Part shown: piece after piece, positions 33,134 to 41,344 of the stretch | Layout: every line of letters begins with the position of its first letter | How positions within the stretch are numbered: position 1 is the stretch's first letter | Assembly: GCA_947630135.1 (NCBI GenBank) | Contig: CANRGH010000001.1 | Span: 62,001 to 126,000, forward strand | Direction of reading: 5' to 3' | Origin: an uncultured Monoglobus sp. | Lineage (GTDB): Bacteria; Bacillota; Clostridia; Monoglobales; Monoglobaceae | DNA: 64,000 bases | The notes under the pieces: generated by a model | Seen by the model: the letters and a program-made list of their open reading frames with translations, nothing else | Databases searched by the model: none | What the model was told of the DNA's origin: nothing | Position numbers and translations under genes: made by a program

Positions 33134-33898
33134 TTACGCGGACGGCTTGAGACAGTTTTTAGCGATCACGCAGGTATCGTAAGCGATCTGCGCCTGTATG
33201 CCGATTTTTTCCGCCTCGGGCTTGTCGCTGTTTATTAGCTTTTCAAAGGCCGCGCAAGTGTCATTATACCTTCTGTTGCAGTCGTCCAATGCCGATTGGA
33301 TGTTGTTTTTCAGACGATTAAAGAGAGTGTTATAACTTTTCTGAAAGTCAATAAGCAGCTTTTGTGACGCTTCGCGCTTTATTTTTTCTGAAAATTCACG
33401 CTCCGCAGCCACCCTTTCTTCTTTATCATATATTTTCAATATTTCCGCGCACTCGCTGTCGCTCAAGGCTATGCGCTGTGTGCTGACATTTTTGTAATTT
33501 TCGCTGATATTGCCGATAATTTTTCTTATATCGGCCTCGTATTCGAAAAGATTGATATTATATCTTTCGAGTATTCCGCCGTCCTTTAGACCGGAAACCA
33601 TATCGTCAAAAAAATCGGTCAGAATTGTCTCGAATGCAAGGGCTTGTTTCTTAAAAAATTTTTCATTTGTCGCTCGCATTTCATTCAGGTTTTTTTGCAC
33701 GTCAACCAGTTCTGCAACGGAGCTGTTTTCATCGGCGTGTCCGGGATCTCCGAAAACAAAGTGCTTGAAATTCTGTACCATTTCGTCGGCTTTATCTAAA
33801 ACATTTATAACTTTTTCTAAGGTACGATCTATCGTTTCATTAACTTTTTCATCGATAAAATCTATTACGTTACCAAGCAAATTACCAAACCAACCCAT
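33134..33898 (-). CDS. Amphipathic/coiled-coil helical protein, partner of the dynamin GTPase
   Basis: A 254-residue, almost wholly helical protein that I do not recognise. The first 35 residues, MGWFGNLLGNVIDFIDEKVN then ETIDRTLEKVINVLDKADEM, form an amphipathic helix with a hydrophobic start suited to membrane insertion. The rest alternates charged and hydrophobic residues with coiled-coil periodicity (VDVQKNLNEMRATNEKFFKK, SYNTLFNRLKNNIQSALDDC) and has no enzyme motif or transmembrane span. AAAGGAGACCG, placed in the last codons of the dynamin gene, is its ribosome binding site, so the two are coupled. It is the last gene of the operon and is probably an effector or adaptor for the GTPase (inference). 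Confidence 0.75.
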   Translation of the reverse strand: MGWFGNLLGNVIDFIDEKVNETIDRTLEKVINVLDKADEMVQNFKHFVFGDPGHADENSSVAELVDVQKNLNEMRATNEKFFKKQALAFETILTDFFDDMVSGLKDGGILERYNINLFEYEADIRKIIGNISENYKNVSTQRIALSDSECAEILKIYDKEERVAAEREFSEKIKREASQKLLIDFQKSYNTLFNRLKNNIQSALDDCNRRYNDTCAAFEKLINSDKPEAEKIGIQAQIAYDTCVIAKNCLKPSA

Positions 33899-33899
33899 A

Positions 33900-35984
33900 T
33901 TATCGGTCTCCTTTCATCTTCGAATATAGCTCGCGATATATTTTGTCATATCCCTTTTGATAAGACGTCATAAATTTATCAAAAACAAACTTATCTCTTT
34001 CTAAAAGATCAAGCTCTTGCTCTTGTTCCGTCTTTCTTTTTTTTATTTCATCGGCATCGCTTCCGCTTAATTCAACAATTTTTTTTTGCTCGTTTTTTAA
34101 TCGGTTCAAATATGAAACAATGTCATCGCAGAGGTGAGTGTATTGCGTCTCGATAGAGCGCACCAATTGCGATCTGTAGTTTTTGAACAGATATTTCTGC
34201 AGACTGTCCAGCAATGTCTTAACGCCCGCGTATTTTTCAAGATCATCCTTTCTTTCGATAAAAACAACCGGGTCAATTTCATATAAATTTAAAATAGACT
34301 TAAGCGTCTTGTCAACCGTAACGCTGCCGGTTCGGTTATATTCGTTTATATAGTTTTGAAGATATGCGCTGACGCCGAACAGCCGCGAAAGCAGCTTGTC
34401 TTTGCCGGATTTTCCTTTATAAAGCGGGCCGATTTCTGCTATAAAGTGTTTCTTTTGTTCGGGCCATTCCGTTAAAGGATCGTTAAACTTGTCAACTTGT
34501 GTCGCGATTATAAATACATTTTCAATTTTGTTGATATCGAGGTTGGTTTGCACGTTAAAAATTAATCTGTAATCGTTTTCCTCAAAATTTTGAGAATTCA
34601 GACATATCATTACGGCGTTTGCCTCGTGTATATATTTTTTTGTTATATCGGAGCGGTATTTTACCGGATCGTTGAGCCCGGGAGTGTCGACAAGCATAAT
34701 GCCTTCGGGTATGATCGAATCTTTTATGCCGATAACGACGCGGCTGACATAGTAGTGTTCCGGTGTTTCGGAATCGGTCCATTTTTTAATCAGTTCTTTG
34801 AGCTCATCGCGGTTTTGGGCTTTTATGAGCATGTCCTTTTTCCCGATGTATAATTTGTTATATTTTGCATTGCCGTGTTTTTTAAGCTCCTGCACAAACC
34901 CGCGCTTGTTCTCGCCGCTTTTGGTCAAAGCGTCCCATTCGGTCTTTGTGTAAAATGATATTTTTATGTAATCGCTGTCGTTTGAGGCGCAAAACTGAGC
35001 CGGTACGGATGTCTCGGGCGTGACGGCGGTCGATGCCATTTTGTCGCCCAGCAGCGCGTTGATCAGAGTTGACTTTCCGGCCTTGACCGAGCCGACGATA
35101 ACCACGCGAAACATGGTGTCACGGCACCTTTTAACAAATCCGTCAATTCTCGCGAAAGGATCAATTTTCACGTTTTCGCTGTTGTCCTGTGGGGTAATCA
35201 TTTCTTTGACGCCGTCGGTTTCCAGGATCTTTCTGCACACAATGGCCCTGTTTGCCAGATCCGACACGGTTTTGTCCCACAAAACTATCGGCTTATGTTC
35301 CGCGGCGATGTTTAAGGCGTTTTGCACCCCGCCGATTTTTTGAAGCAGAAAATCTCTGCTGCTTTCGCTCAGGCGCTCGTTTGTATTTGCGTTGATATGA
35401 CCGCAGCTCGGACAATAAAATCCGTTGTAATTCATGGGGTTTCCGCAGTTCGGACAGGCGATCAGCATCACTTTACGGTCTTTTTCCCGCTCGTAATAAT
35501 AATCGTCGGATAGCTCCTTAAGTCTGTCGTAAAGCCCGGATATATTTTGGTTGGTTTTAATGATTCGCTCGTCAACTTCAAGAAACAACATATTGGTCTC
35601 TTGCCTCATGGTTACAATAACATCCATAGTCAGGGCGTTTTGTTCCTGCATTTTGACAAGCATGCGCTGCGCGGCGTATTGGCTCTGCGCCATATCAGAA
35701 GTGATCTCGGCGCGCATTTTTCTGTTTTTTCCGGTTATTGTGCGGAATATATTCTTTATAGTGCTTTGACCGGCAAGCTCGCGCGATTTTGAATTTGCGT
35801 TTGACACTTTAACGGCGCATTCCATAGCGGCCTGTTCCATAACGTCTTTATTATTTTTATATTCCGCTATCACTGTGTTGATGTATTCATCAATAAGCTT
35901 CATGTTTTTTTCCGACATTCTTCTTCCGCCACTTGGCTTTGAAAGCGAGAATTCAAACCTTGTCAACATTCTTTCATCATTCAT
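33900..35984 (-). CDS. Dynamin-superfamily GTPase with internal zinc ribbon
   Basis: A 694-residue protein. A helical N-terminal arm (1-170) leads to a zinc ribbon (CPNC 177-180, CPSC 191-194). The GTPase domain spans about 275-560: P-loop GSVKAGKSTLINALLG (G1, 298-313), threonine-rich TAVTPETSVPAQ (G2), LVDTPGLNDP (G3, 431-440) and ATQVDKF (G4, 494-500). A long helical region follows to the end. The size, TPETSVP-type switch I and helical stalk are those of bacterial dynamin-like proteins, which polymerise on membranes. No transmembrane segment is seen. AGAAAGGCAGC precedes the ATG, 20 bases past the patatin stop. It is fourth of five operon genes. Confidence 0.88.
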   Translation of the reverse strand: MNDERMLTRFEFSLSKPSGGRRMSEKNMKLIDEYINTVIAEYKNNKDVMEQAAMECAVKVSNANSKSRELAGQSTIKNIFRTITGKNRKMRAEITSDMAQSQYAAQRMLVKMQEQNALTMDVIVTMRQETNMLFLEVDERIIKTNQNISGLYDRLKELSDDYYYEREKDRKVMLIACPNCGNPMNYNGFYCPSCGHINANTNERLSESSRDFLLQKIGGVQNALNIAAEHKPIVLWDKTVSDLANRAIVCRKILETDGVKEMITPQDNSENVKIDPFARIDGFVKRCRDTMFRVVIVGSVKAGKSTLINALLGDKMASTAVTPETSVPAQFCASNDSDYIKISFYTKTEWDALTKSGENKRGFVQELKKHGNAKYNKLYIGKKDMLIKAQNRDELKELIKKWTDSETPEHYYVSRVVIGIKDSIIPEGIMLVDTPGLNDPVKYRSDITKKYIHEANAVMICLNSQNFEENDYRLIFNVQTNLDINKIENVFIIATQVDKFNDPLTEWPEQKKHFIAEIGPLYKGKSGKDKLLSRLFGVSAYLQNYINEYNRTGSVTVDKTLKSILNLYEIDPVVFIERKDDLEKYAGVKTLLDSLQKYLFKNYRSQLVRSIETQYTHLCDDIVSYLNRLKNEQKKIVELSGSDADEIKKRKTEQEQELDLLERDKFVFDKFMTSYQKGYDKIYRELYSKMKGDR

Positions 35985-36004
35985 AAATAAGCTGCCTTTC
36001 TGTA

Positions 36005-37012
36005 TTAATTATTTTTTATTATTCCCCATTGTCTATACTTTAAGTTGATTTCGGACTCCGATTTATTTAATTCTTTGATATTTTCAATGTGCCGCTTGTA
36101 AAAATCATGTTCATTTTCTTTAAGCTGTTTAAGCGCGCTTAAGTATTTTTGATTTGCAAGCCCCAGGCGGTATAGCGGCTCAAACAGCCGCACCGCGTCG
36201 CAATAGCCCAGTTCCATAAGTTTCAGGGCTTTCTTGCGTGAGAAATTCATTGTACCGTCAAACGATCCGCCGAGATAGTCACTCGGCATTATCTCGACTA
36301 TCGTCGCGCCCGGGTACTTTGATGTGTCGACCGGGTTCGAGGCGGAAAGGTGAATAACGACAAAAGCGCGTATTCCCTCATCATACAGCGGCTTTATCGG
36401 CGCATTGTCACCTATAAGCGGAAGCCCTCCGTCGATATATATTTCGCCATCGATCAATATCGGCTCAAAAACGATCGGTATCGCCGCGCTTGCCAGAAGA
36501 CGGGTCTTTATTTCATCATCGGAACAGCCTTTTAGACTGAAATATTTTACCGCGGTTGAACCCGTCAGCATTCCAAATAGGCCTTTATATCCGACGCTCG
36601 CGGCGTAAACGCTCCCGTCAAAGGTGTGAAGCCCGGTATAGTTCAGATTTTCTTCTATCAGTTCCGTCAGTCCGGACTGAGTAAACACACCCAATCGCGC
36701 AAACAAAGGCAGCGCGAGCGTTATTGCTTTTTTTAATATATCCGGCATCTCCGTTTTTGGGAGTCTTGATAATATATATTCTCTGAGACTGCTGCCGATA
36801 AGCACTTTTTTTGCGCTTATGTTTTCCCAGACATTTTTGGCTGTTTCGAAATCTCCGGCAGCGAATAGCGCTCCGTTTAAAGCGCCTACCGACGCACCGG
36901 ATACGCCGACTATATTCGATGTTATGTCAAACTCGTTCAGTGCCTTCCAAACTCCGATCTCATAGGCGCCTTTGCCGCCGCCTCCGGCCAATACCAATCC
37001 TAATCCGTTCAT
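36005..37012 (-). CDS. Patatin-like phospholipase
   Basis: A 335-residue predicted lipid acyl hydrolase. The oxyanion-hole motif GGGGKGAYE (10-18), the nucleophile elbow GASVG with Ser41 in GVSGASVGALNGALF, and the catalytic Asp of IYIDGGLP (DGG at 194-196) form the complete patatin Ser-Asp dyad, and ASAAIPIVFEPILIDGE is the usual segment before it. No signal peptide is present, so it acts inside the cell, presumably on membrane lipids. The ATG at 37012 follows CGGAGGATAG; 32 residues upstream are excluded. It sits between a small zinc-ribbon gene and a dynamin gene in one operon. Confidence 0.9.
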   Translation of the reverse strand: MNGLGLVLAGGGGKGAYEIGVWKALNEFDITSNIVGVSGASVGALNGALFAAGDFETAKNVWENISAKKVLIGSSLREYILSRLPKTEMPDILKKAITLALPLFARLGVFTQSGLTELIEENLNYTGLHTFDGSVYAASVGYKGLFGMLTGSTAVKYFSLKGCSDDEIKTRLLASAAIPIVFEPILIDGEIYIDGGLPLIGDNAPIKPLYDEGIRAFVVIHLSASNPVDTSKYPGATIVEIMPSDYLGGSFDGTMNFSRKKALKLMELGYCDAVRLFEPLYRLGLANQKYLSALKQLKENEHDFYKRHIENIKELNKSESEINLKYRQWGIIKNN

Positions 37013-37026
37013 TCTATCCTCCGTTC

Positions 37027-37209
37027 TTAATACTCTATCATATCTTCGATTTTTTCCGCAAGCCGTGTCAAGTTGCTTTTTTCGATCAGCGCTCCGCATT
37101 CGGGGCATTTATCGGGCTTGGGTTTGGCGTAGAAAAATGTCTTTCCGCATTTGGGGCATTTCATTGTCATTAAATAATCATCGGGCTGTCTGAAGTTGTT
37201 TGTGAACAT
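37027..37209 (-). CDS. Small zinc-ribbon protein
   Basis: A 60-residue protein with one zinc ribbon, MKCPKCGKTFFYAKPKPDKC then PECGALIE (CxxC ... CxxC), followed by a short charged helix (RLAEKIEDMIEY). AAGGAGGCGATTAAT, located in the last codons of the WYL gene, drives its translation. The patatin gene begins 14 bases later. A zinc ribbon also occurs inside the dynamin, so the two may share a target or bind each other. Function otherwise unknown. Confidence 0.8.
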   Translation of the reverse strand: MFTNNFRQPDDYLMTMKCPKCGKTFFYAKPKPDKCPECGALIEKSNLTRLAEKIEDMIEY

Positions 37210-37210
37210 A

Positions 37211-38194
37211 TTAATCGCCTCCTTGATTGTATTTTTCCAGCATTTTTTCTATTTCGTCTTTCATTTCCGAGGCGAACTCGGCGGGCTCGAGCACCTTCAC
37301 CCAACTTCCCTGAGACAGCAGGAACATTTTTATCCCGTCGCCCGAGACCTTGGCCTCGATTACCGCTTTGCCGCTCGGGTCAAGCTCGATCAGTCTCGCG
37401 GTTGGCATGCGGTCAAGCACAGCTTGCACCGAGGGGCCGCTGAACTCAAAGCGTATGGCGCGGGTCTTTCCCGGGAACATGTAGCGGTTCTCGCGGCGAT
37501 ACACGCCCTCGCTAAACCCTTTGGGTATGCCGCTTATAAGCCTCTCGCGGTGGATAACAATGTCTGTTATCCGATCAAGGCGGTAGTTGCGGCGCACCGT
37601 TTTTCCGTCGTTTTCGTGATAGGCGAAAACATAAAAGTAAAACTCCGAAAAGCTTATTGCCGCGGGCCGTATCCTCCGCGTGATTTGGGAGTGGTCCATC
37701 TTGTAGTACGTTATCGTTATCTCTTTGCCCGAGTCGATCGCGCGGCTGATCTGCCACAGATTGTCGATCAGGCTTCGGCAGTAGAATTTTATTTCGTCAT
37801 AATAATAAAGCTCGTCGCTTACCAGTTTGTCAAGCAGCGCGCGCTCGTCAAGCGATGTAAATTTGCGCAGCTTTGCTTTGATGCCGAGCAGATCTAACTT
37901 GCTCAGCGCCCGCGTTCCGATCAGGATCTTCATGAGCGCGAATAACTCGCTGCTCTTTAAAAACTCGTCGTTTTTGAAATAAAACGCGCCCGCCTTTCTT
38001 GAATAAACAAGCTCCATGTTTCCGGTGAACTCGCGACTGCAGTCAAGAAATGCGCGTATGTCGGCGATGTCGCGGCTTATAGTCTTTTTGCTCACACCGA
38101 ACTTTTCGGCAAGCTCGACCGTTTTTATGCCGCCGCCGCGGAGTCCGCTTAAAAATATCCGAAGCAGGCGGTCGGTCTTACTGTATTTTTCCAT
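37211..38194 (-). CDS. WYL-domain transcriptional regulator
   Basis: A 327-residue regulator. An N-terminal winged helix-turn-helix (GGGIKTVELAEKFGVSKKTI, about 20-50) is followed by a WYL domain (about 155-215; ITITYYKMDHSQITRRIRPA and the WYL-equivalent FYFYVFAY, then RRNYRLDRITDI) and a WCX C-terminal extension (about 240-325). WYL domains sense nucleotide or nucleic-acid ligands and often control phage-defence operons. AAAGGAGGC precedes the ATG. It is the first gene of a five-gene operon and is followed at once by the zinc-ribbon gene, so it likely controls its own operon. Confidence 0.9.
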   Translation of the reverse strand: MEKYSKTDRLLRIFLSGLRGGGIKTVELAEKFGVSKKTISRDIADIRAFLDCSREFTGNMELVYSRKAGAFYFKNDEFLKSSELFALMKILIGTRALSKLDLLGIKAKLRKFTSLDERALLDKLVSDELYYYDEIKFYCRSLIDNLWQISRAIDSGKEITITYYKMDHSQITRRIRPAAISFSEFYFYVFAYHENDGKTVRRNYRLDRITDIVIHRERLISGIPKGFSEGVYRRENRYMFPGKTRAIRFEFSGPSVQAVLDRMPTARLIELDPSGKAVIEAKVSGDGIKMFLLSQGSWVKVLEPAEFASEMKDEIEKMLEKYNQGGD

Positions 38195-38301
38195 ATTTTA
38201 GCCTCCTTTCATAAGCGCGTTAATTTCGCTTATTTACGGAGTAATTACAGCGTAATCGGTTTCTTGGGCAAAACAGCCCGCGGAAATATCCACTCCGTAT
38301 A

Positions 38302-38371
38302 ATTATAGCATAATGCCGCGGCGAAATAAACTGCTTTTCGACAAAATGACATTAAATATGTAATTGTCATT
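38302..38371. promoter_or_regulatory. Promoter -10 and operator candidate of the WYL operon
   Basis: On the minus strand TATAAT lies at 38307-38302, about 110 bases before the WYL start; the -35 region (TTTATT, 17 bases upstream) is weak. Upstream of it an inverted repeat AATGACA...TGTCATT (38345-38351 and 38365-38371, 13-base spacer) is a candidate regulator site. The rest of the 280-base divergent gap holds the XRE promoter. Confidence 0.4.
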
Positions 38372-38389
38372 AAATTTTAATTATTTACG

Positions 38390-38438
38390 GCTCAAATTGA
38401 GCTATTAAAACATAGCGCGTATTGCGCTGTGATATAAT
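38390..38438 (+). promoter_or_regulatory. XRE gene promoter with two palindromes
   Basis: TATAAT at 38433-38438. Just upstream are GCTCAAATTGAGC (38390-38402) and AGCGCGTATTGCGCT (38414-38428), the second occupying the -35/-10 spacer, where a repressor would block RNA polymerase. The -35 box is poor, as is common at repressed promoters. Confidence 0.45.
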
Positions 38439-38474
38439 ATCAAACGGACATTTACCGAAGGGCGGTGAACGGCT

Positions 38475-38699
38475 GTGGTTGACAGACTGCGCCATTTGCG
38501 TGAGGACAGAGACCTCAAACAGAAAGATGTGGCGGAAATTTTAAATATCTCTCAAAGGACATATTCGGGGTACGAGACAGGCTCCCGAATGATCCCGTAT
38601 ACCTGTCTTGAGACTCTCGCCGAGTTTTACGGAACAAGCGTTGACTATATCCTAAACCGCACCGACAACCCGAAACCGTATGACCGCCGCTCCGAATAA
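38475..38699 (+). CDS. Small XRE-family regulator
   Basis: A 74-residue Cro/C1-type DNA-binding protein: LRHLREDRDLKQKDVAEILN then ISQRTYSGYETGSRMIPYTC and LAEFYGTSVDYILNRTDN. It consists of the helix-turn-helix alone plus a few residues. The start is GTG at 38475 with AAGGGCGGTGA upstream. It is divergent from the WYL operon across a 280-base region containing palindromes, so it may co-regulate that operon or simply repress itself. Confidence 0.85.
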   Translation: MVDRLRHLREDRDLKQKDVAEILNISQRTYSGYETGSRMIPYTCLETLAEFYGTSVDYILNRTDNPKPYDRRSE

Positions 38700-38823
38700 G
38701 CGTTTCACATGAGTTTGTTACGATTAATTTGAGATAACCTGTTATTTGATTATAATTATATCAAAAGGAAAGGACATATTCTGTCCCTGTAAAAATTTTT
38801 GTTGAAAATGGGTATTAAACTAA

Positions 38824-39426
38824 TTATTGAACAACGATTTTTTCAAGCGCCCCGGCCAACAATTCATATTCACAATTAAAAGCCGAGATATCCGCCTTGA
38901 GAAGTTCTTCTTTTGACACGTTACTGAATACTAATTGATAGCCTGCTCTTTTCGCCAGCTGCTTAAAATAGAGTCGGCTTGTCCTGCCGTTTCCTTCTCT
39001 GAATGGGTGAAGCGCGTTCAACTCGCCCATATAATATGCAAGCCGCTCGCAAAACTTATCTTTTGGCAAACCTTTTAAAAAGTTTTCTTCGCAAAGTTTT
39101 TTATAAAAACTGTTAAATCCTTGTTCAATATATGCGGCTTTAAAAAACATACTGTCGTCTTTAAACATGAATTCTCCGACGCGTATTTTTCCCGCCCATT
39201 CATATAAATCACAAAACAGATAATGATGAATGCTTAATAAATAATCATAGTCAAGATCACCATCAAACGGCTTTTCTTCAAATTCCAGCGCTTTTAACGC
39301 TGTTATTTTACGCTCAACATTTTCAAGTTTCTCGTCATCGCGTATTCCGAACTTGTTAATTAATACATTTGTTTCGGGGTAGCAATAAAATTCGGCTCCC
39401 TCGTAATAATATTTATACTTGTCCAT
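38824..39426 (-). CDS. Fic/DOC-family toxin (VbhT/Fic-type AMP transferase)
   Basis: A 200-residue Fic protein. The catalytic loop is HPFREGNGRTSR, a full match to the active motif HPFx(D/E)GNGRxxR of AMP-transferring Fic enzymes, with LSIHHYLFCDLYEWAGKIRV as the preceding beta-hairpin region. It would AMPylate a cellular protein such as a topoisomerase (known for VbhT). The ATG at 39426 follows CGGAGGCCGAG. It overlaps the antitoxin gene by 14 bases and lacks the inhibitory helix itself, which the upstream gene supplies, defining a class I Fic system. Confidence 0.92.
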   Translation of the reverse strand: MDKYKYYYEGAEFYCYPETNVLINKFGIRDDEKLENVERKITALKALEFEEKPFDGDLDYDYLLSIHHYLFCDLYEWAGKIRVGEFMFKDDSMFFKAAYIEQGFNSFYKKLCEENFLKGLPKDKFCERLAYYMGELNALHPFREGNGRTSRLYFKQLAKRAGYQLVFSNVSKEELLKADISAFNCEYELLAGALEKIVVQ

Positions 39427-39589
39427 AAGACTCGGCCTCCGAGATATAAGAATCAAGCACTTCGCTGAACGTGTATTTCCCGTCAAGCACACCTATGAGA
39501 GTTTGTTTTTCATTGTCGGGAATATTAAACCCTTCAACTTCCATAGAAAATATAACCTCATTCAAATTTATTTTTTGCCTTTCGGTCAT
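39413..39589 (-). CDS. VbhA-like antitoxin of the Fic protein
   Basis: A 58-residue protein, MTERQKINLNEVIFSMEVEG at its start. SMEVEG (15-20) fits the (S/T)xxxE(G/N) inhibitory motif, whose Glu blocks ATP binding in the Fic active site. The rest (LIGVLDGKYTFSEVLDSYIS) matches the antitoxin VbhA helical fold. TTGAGGTG precedes the ATG, and a TATAAT lies shortly upstream with TGTACA 17 bases before it. It is translated first and its end overlaps the Fic start. Confidence 0.88.
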   Translation of the reverse strand: MTERQKINLNEVIFSMEVEGFNIPDNEKQTLIGVLDGKYTFSEVLDSYISEAESYGQV

Positions 39590-39658
39590 AATAAACACCT
39601 CAAAAATATTATAGCACAATGTTAATCAAATGTACATACATTTTTGCCGGGACAACAA

Positions 39659-39718
39659 TTAAAATCGGCAAGCGCTTTTTTCGGAACTTTTTTCCGTTAA
39701 AGCGGTGCCGATTTTAAT
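39659..39718 (-). terminator. Terminator after dpaB
   Basis: AAAATCGGCA (39661-39670) pairs with TGCCGATTTT (39706-39715), with nested CGCTTT/AAAGCG and CGGAA/TTCCG stems inside. It lies just beyond the dpaB stop codon. Confidence 0.75.
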
Positions 39719-39729
39719 TTTTCGTGTTT

Positions 39730-40320
39730 TTATATCAAAAGCGGCTGGAGCTGGGCGCCGATTAGGGCTGAGGTTATGGTCAGGGCAATAAGGCCGAAGT
39801 CGGAGACCAGAGAGTTTTCCTTGCTCGCGCTGTCGTCCTGGCCGAACGGCACGATATAGATATTCTTTCGCGTCAGCAGCGCGCCGATGTTTTTGATGTT
39901 GCCGCTCAATCCGTCGTTGGTTGACACCGCGATAACCACCGGGCGGTTGTTGCGAAGATGCGACTTTACCGCCAGCGTCACCGGCGTGTCGGATATTCCG
40001 TTCGCAATTTTTGCGATCGAATTGCCCGTGCACGGCGCCGCGACCATAACGTCGATAAGCCCCTTCGGTCCTATCGGCTCAACCTCGGTTATCTCACGCA
40101 AAGGCTTTTTGCCCGTTATGCCTTCAAGCATCCGCTTTAAGTCATCTGCCTTGCCGAAGCGGGTGTCGGTTTCGGCGACGGTTTTTGAAATGATCGGAAG
40201 CACGTCGGCCCCGTTTGCCGCAAGCTCCTCGATAACGGGCAGAATTTTTGAGATCGTGCAGAACGAGCCCGTAATGCCGAAGCCTATCTTAAGTCCGCTC
40301 AATGTGTTGTTTTCAGTCAA
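39730..40320 (-). CDS. dpaB: Dipicolinate synthase subunit B
   Basis: A 196-residue flavoprotein-fold subunit (SpoVFB) that works with DpaA to make dipicolinic acid from dihydrodipicolinate in the mother cell. Visible features: LKIGFGITGSFCTISKILPV, VMVAAPCTGNSIAKIANGIS, PVTLAVKSHLRNNRPVVIAV and NIYIVPFGQDD. These match the SpoVFB family over its full length (about 200 residues). The start is TTG at 40320 with GAGGTGAAAC ahead, five bases past the dpaA stop. A sporulation promoter precedes dpaA. Confidence 0.92.
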   Translation of the reverse strand: MTENNTLSGLKIGFGITGSFCTISKILPVIEELAANGADVLPIISKTVAETDTRFGKADDLKRMLEGITGKKPLREITEVEPIGPKGLIDVMVAAPCTGNSIAKIANGISDTPVTLAVKSHLRNNRPVVIAVSTNDGLSGNIKNIGALLTRKNIYIVPFGQDDSASKENSLVSDFGLIALTITSALIGAQLQPLLI

Positions 40321-40325
40321 AAGTT

Positions 40326-41219
40326 TCACCTCGCTTGCTCGTCTATTATGTTTTTGATCGTATCGCGAATGATCTCTCCCGCCGTGAGCGGTGAAGTTTT
40401 CCCCGGGAGCGACAGCGCCCAAATCACGCTGCGGCCCATTCGGCGCGCCGCCTCGAAATCCACCCCGCCGGGTTTTGAGGCAAGGTCTATTATCAGGCAG
40501 TCGGGCCGTAAGGCGGAGAGAAAAATTTCGTCTATTATGAGTTTTGGCACGGTGTTAAAAATAACATCGAATTTTTCGGGCTCGGGAATAGGCCGCGTTA
40601 TGTCGGCTCCGTCATAGCCGAACGCTTTGATATACGCGAGGTCGCTCTTTTTCCGCACAGCCGCGGTCACCCGCGCGCCAAGCCCTTTAAGAGCCGCGCA
40701 AAGGACCTTGCCCACGCGGCCGAAGCCTGTCACGAGACAGCTTGAGCCGTGCAGCGTTATCGGCAGCTCCTCGATCGCGATCTTGACCGCGCCCTCGGCG
40801 GTGGGGATCGCGTTGAGCACAGCCAGCTCTTCGCGCTCCATATAGTCAACCACGCGGGCGCCGCCGAGCCTTGCCATCGCAAGCAGCCGCTCGTCGGCTC
40901 TGCCCGCCAGGATCAGCTTTCCGTCGAGCTCCTGCCCGGCCGCGAAAAGCTCGCCGATCCGTATTTCCTTATCATAAAGCGGCGTGTTTATGTTCTGCGC
41001 GCTGAGCACCGACGAATAAGGGACAGGAAGCACAATGCAGTCGGCGCCGCTGATTGCCCGCTGCGGATCGCCGCAGACCGTTATGTTTTCGGCCCCCGAA
41101 AGCTCCTCGGCATTGAGACCCGCGACTCTGACCTCAAAGCCGTCTCTCGCCAGACCGAGCATGACGTAAACCTGACGGCGGTCGCCGCCGACGAACGCGA
41201 ATACAGTATGTTTGCTCAT
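40326..41219 (-). CDS. dpaA: Dipicolinate synthase subunit A
   Basis: A 297-residue SpoVFA. The N-terminal region (FAFVGGDRRQVYVMLGLARD) and the Rossmann fold with LHGSSCLVTGFGRVGKVLCA, AAVRKKSDLAYIKAFGYDGA and IIDLASKPGGVDFEAARRMG are characteristic. It reduces/oxidises the dihydrodipicolinate precursor with NAD(P). The ATG at 41219 follows GAGGTGTTGAAA. The gene pair dpaA-dpaB is the whole operon, convergent with nothing and divergent from the spoIIA-spoVA operon, whose products import the dipicolinate. Confidence 0.94.
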   Translation of the reverse strand: MSKHTVFAFVGGDRRQVYVMLGLARDGFEVRVAGLNAEELSGAENITVCGDPQRAISGADCIVLPVPYSSVLSAQNINTPLYDKEIRIGELFAAGQELDGKLILAGRADERLLAMARLGGARVVDYMEREELAVLNAIPTAEGAVKIAIEELPITLHGSSCLVTGFGRVGKVLCAALKGLGARVTAAVRKKSDLAYIKAFGYDGADITRPIPEPEKFDVIFNTVPKLIIDEIFLSALRPDCLIIDLASKPGGVDFEAARRMGRSVIWALSLPGKTSPLTAGEIIRDTIKNIIDEQAR

Positions 41220-41236
41220 TTTCAACACCTCAATAT

Positions 41237-41263
41237 TATACTATGAGGAGGCGCGGGTTTTGT
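41237..41263 (-). promoter_or_regulatory. Sigma-K-type promoter of dpaAB
   Basis: On the minus strand AC (41263-41262), 16 bases, CATAGTATA (41245-41237), matching the late mother-cell consensus AC-N16/17-CATAnnnTA. Dipicolinate synthase is a sigma-K gene in Bacillus. Position is 18 bases before the start codon, so the leader is very short. Confidence 0.6.
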
Positions 41264-41268
41264 GAAAC

Positions 41269-41301
41269 AAAAAGAAAGACCGAGATATTGCTACCTCGGT
41301 C
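41269..41301 (-). terminator. Terminator upstream of dpaA
   Basis: On the minus strand GACCGAG-(10 bases)-CTCGGTC followed by TTTCTTTTTG. A second perfect hairpin, TTCTGCCC-GCAA-GGGCAGAA, lies just before it (41309-41328). It would end any transcript entering from the bidirectional promoter at 41345-41396 before it reaches dpaA. Confidence 0.7.
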
Positions 41302-41344
41302 GGGAGTGTTCTGCCCTTGCGGGCAGAAGGAAATGAAAAAAAGA

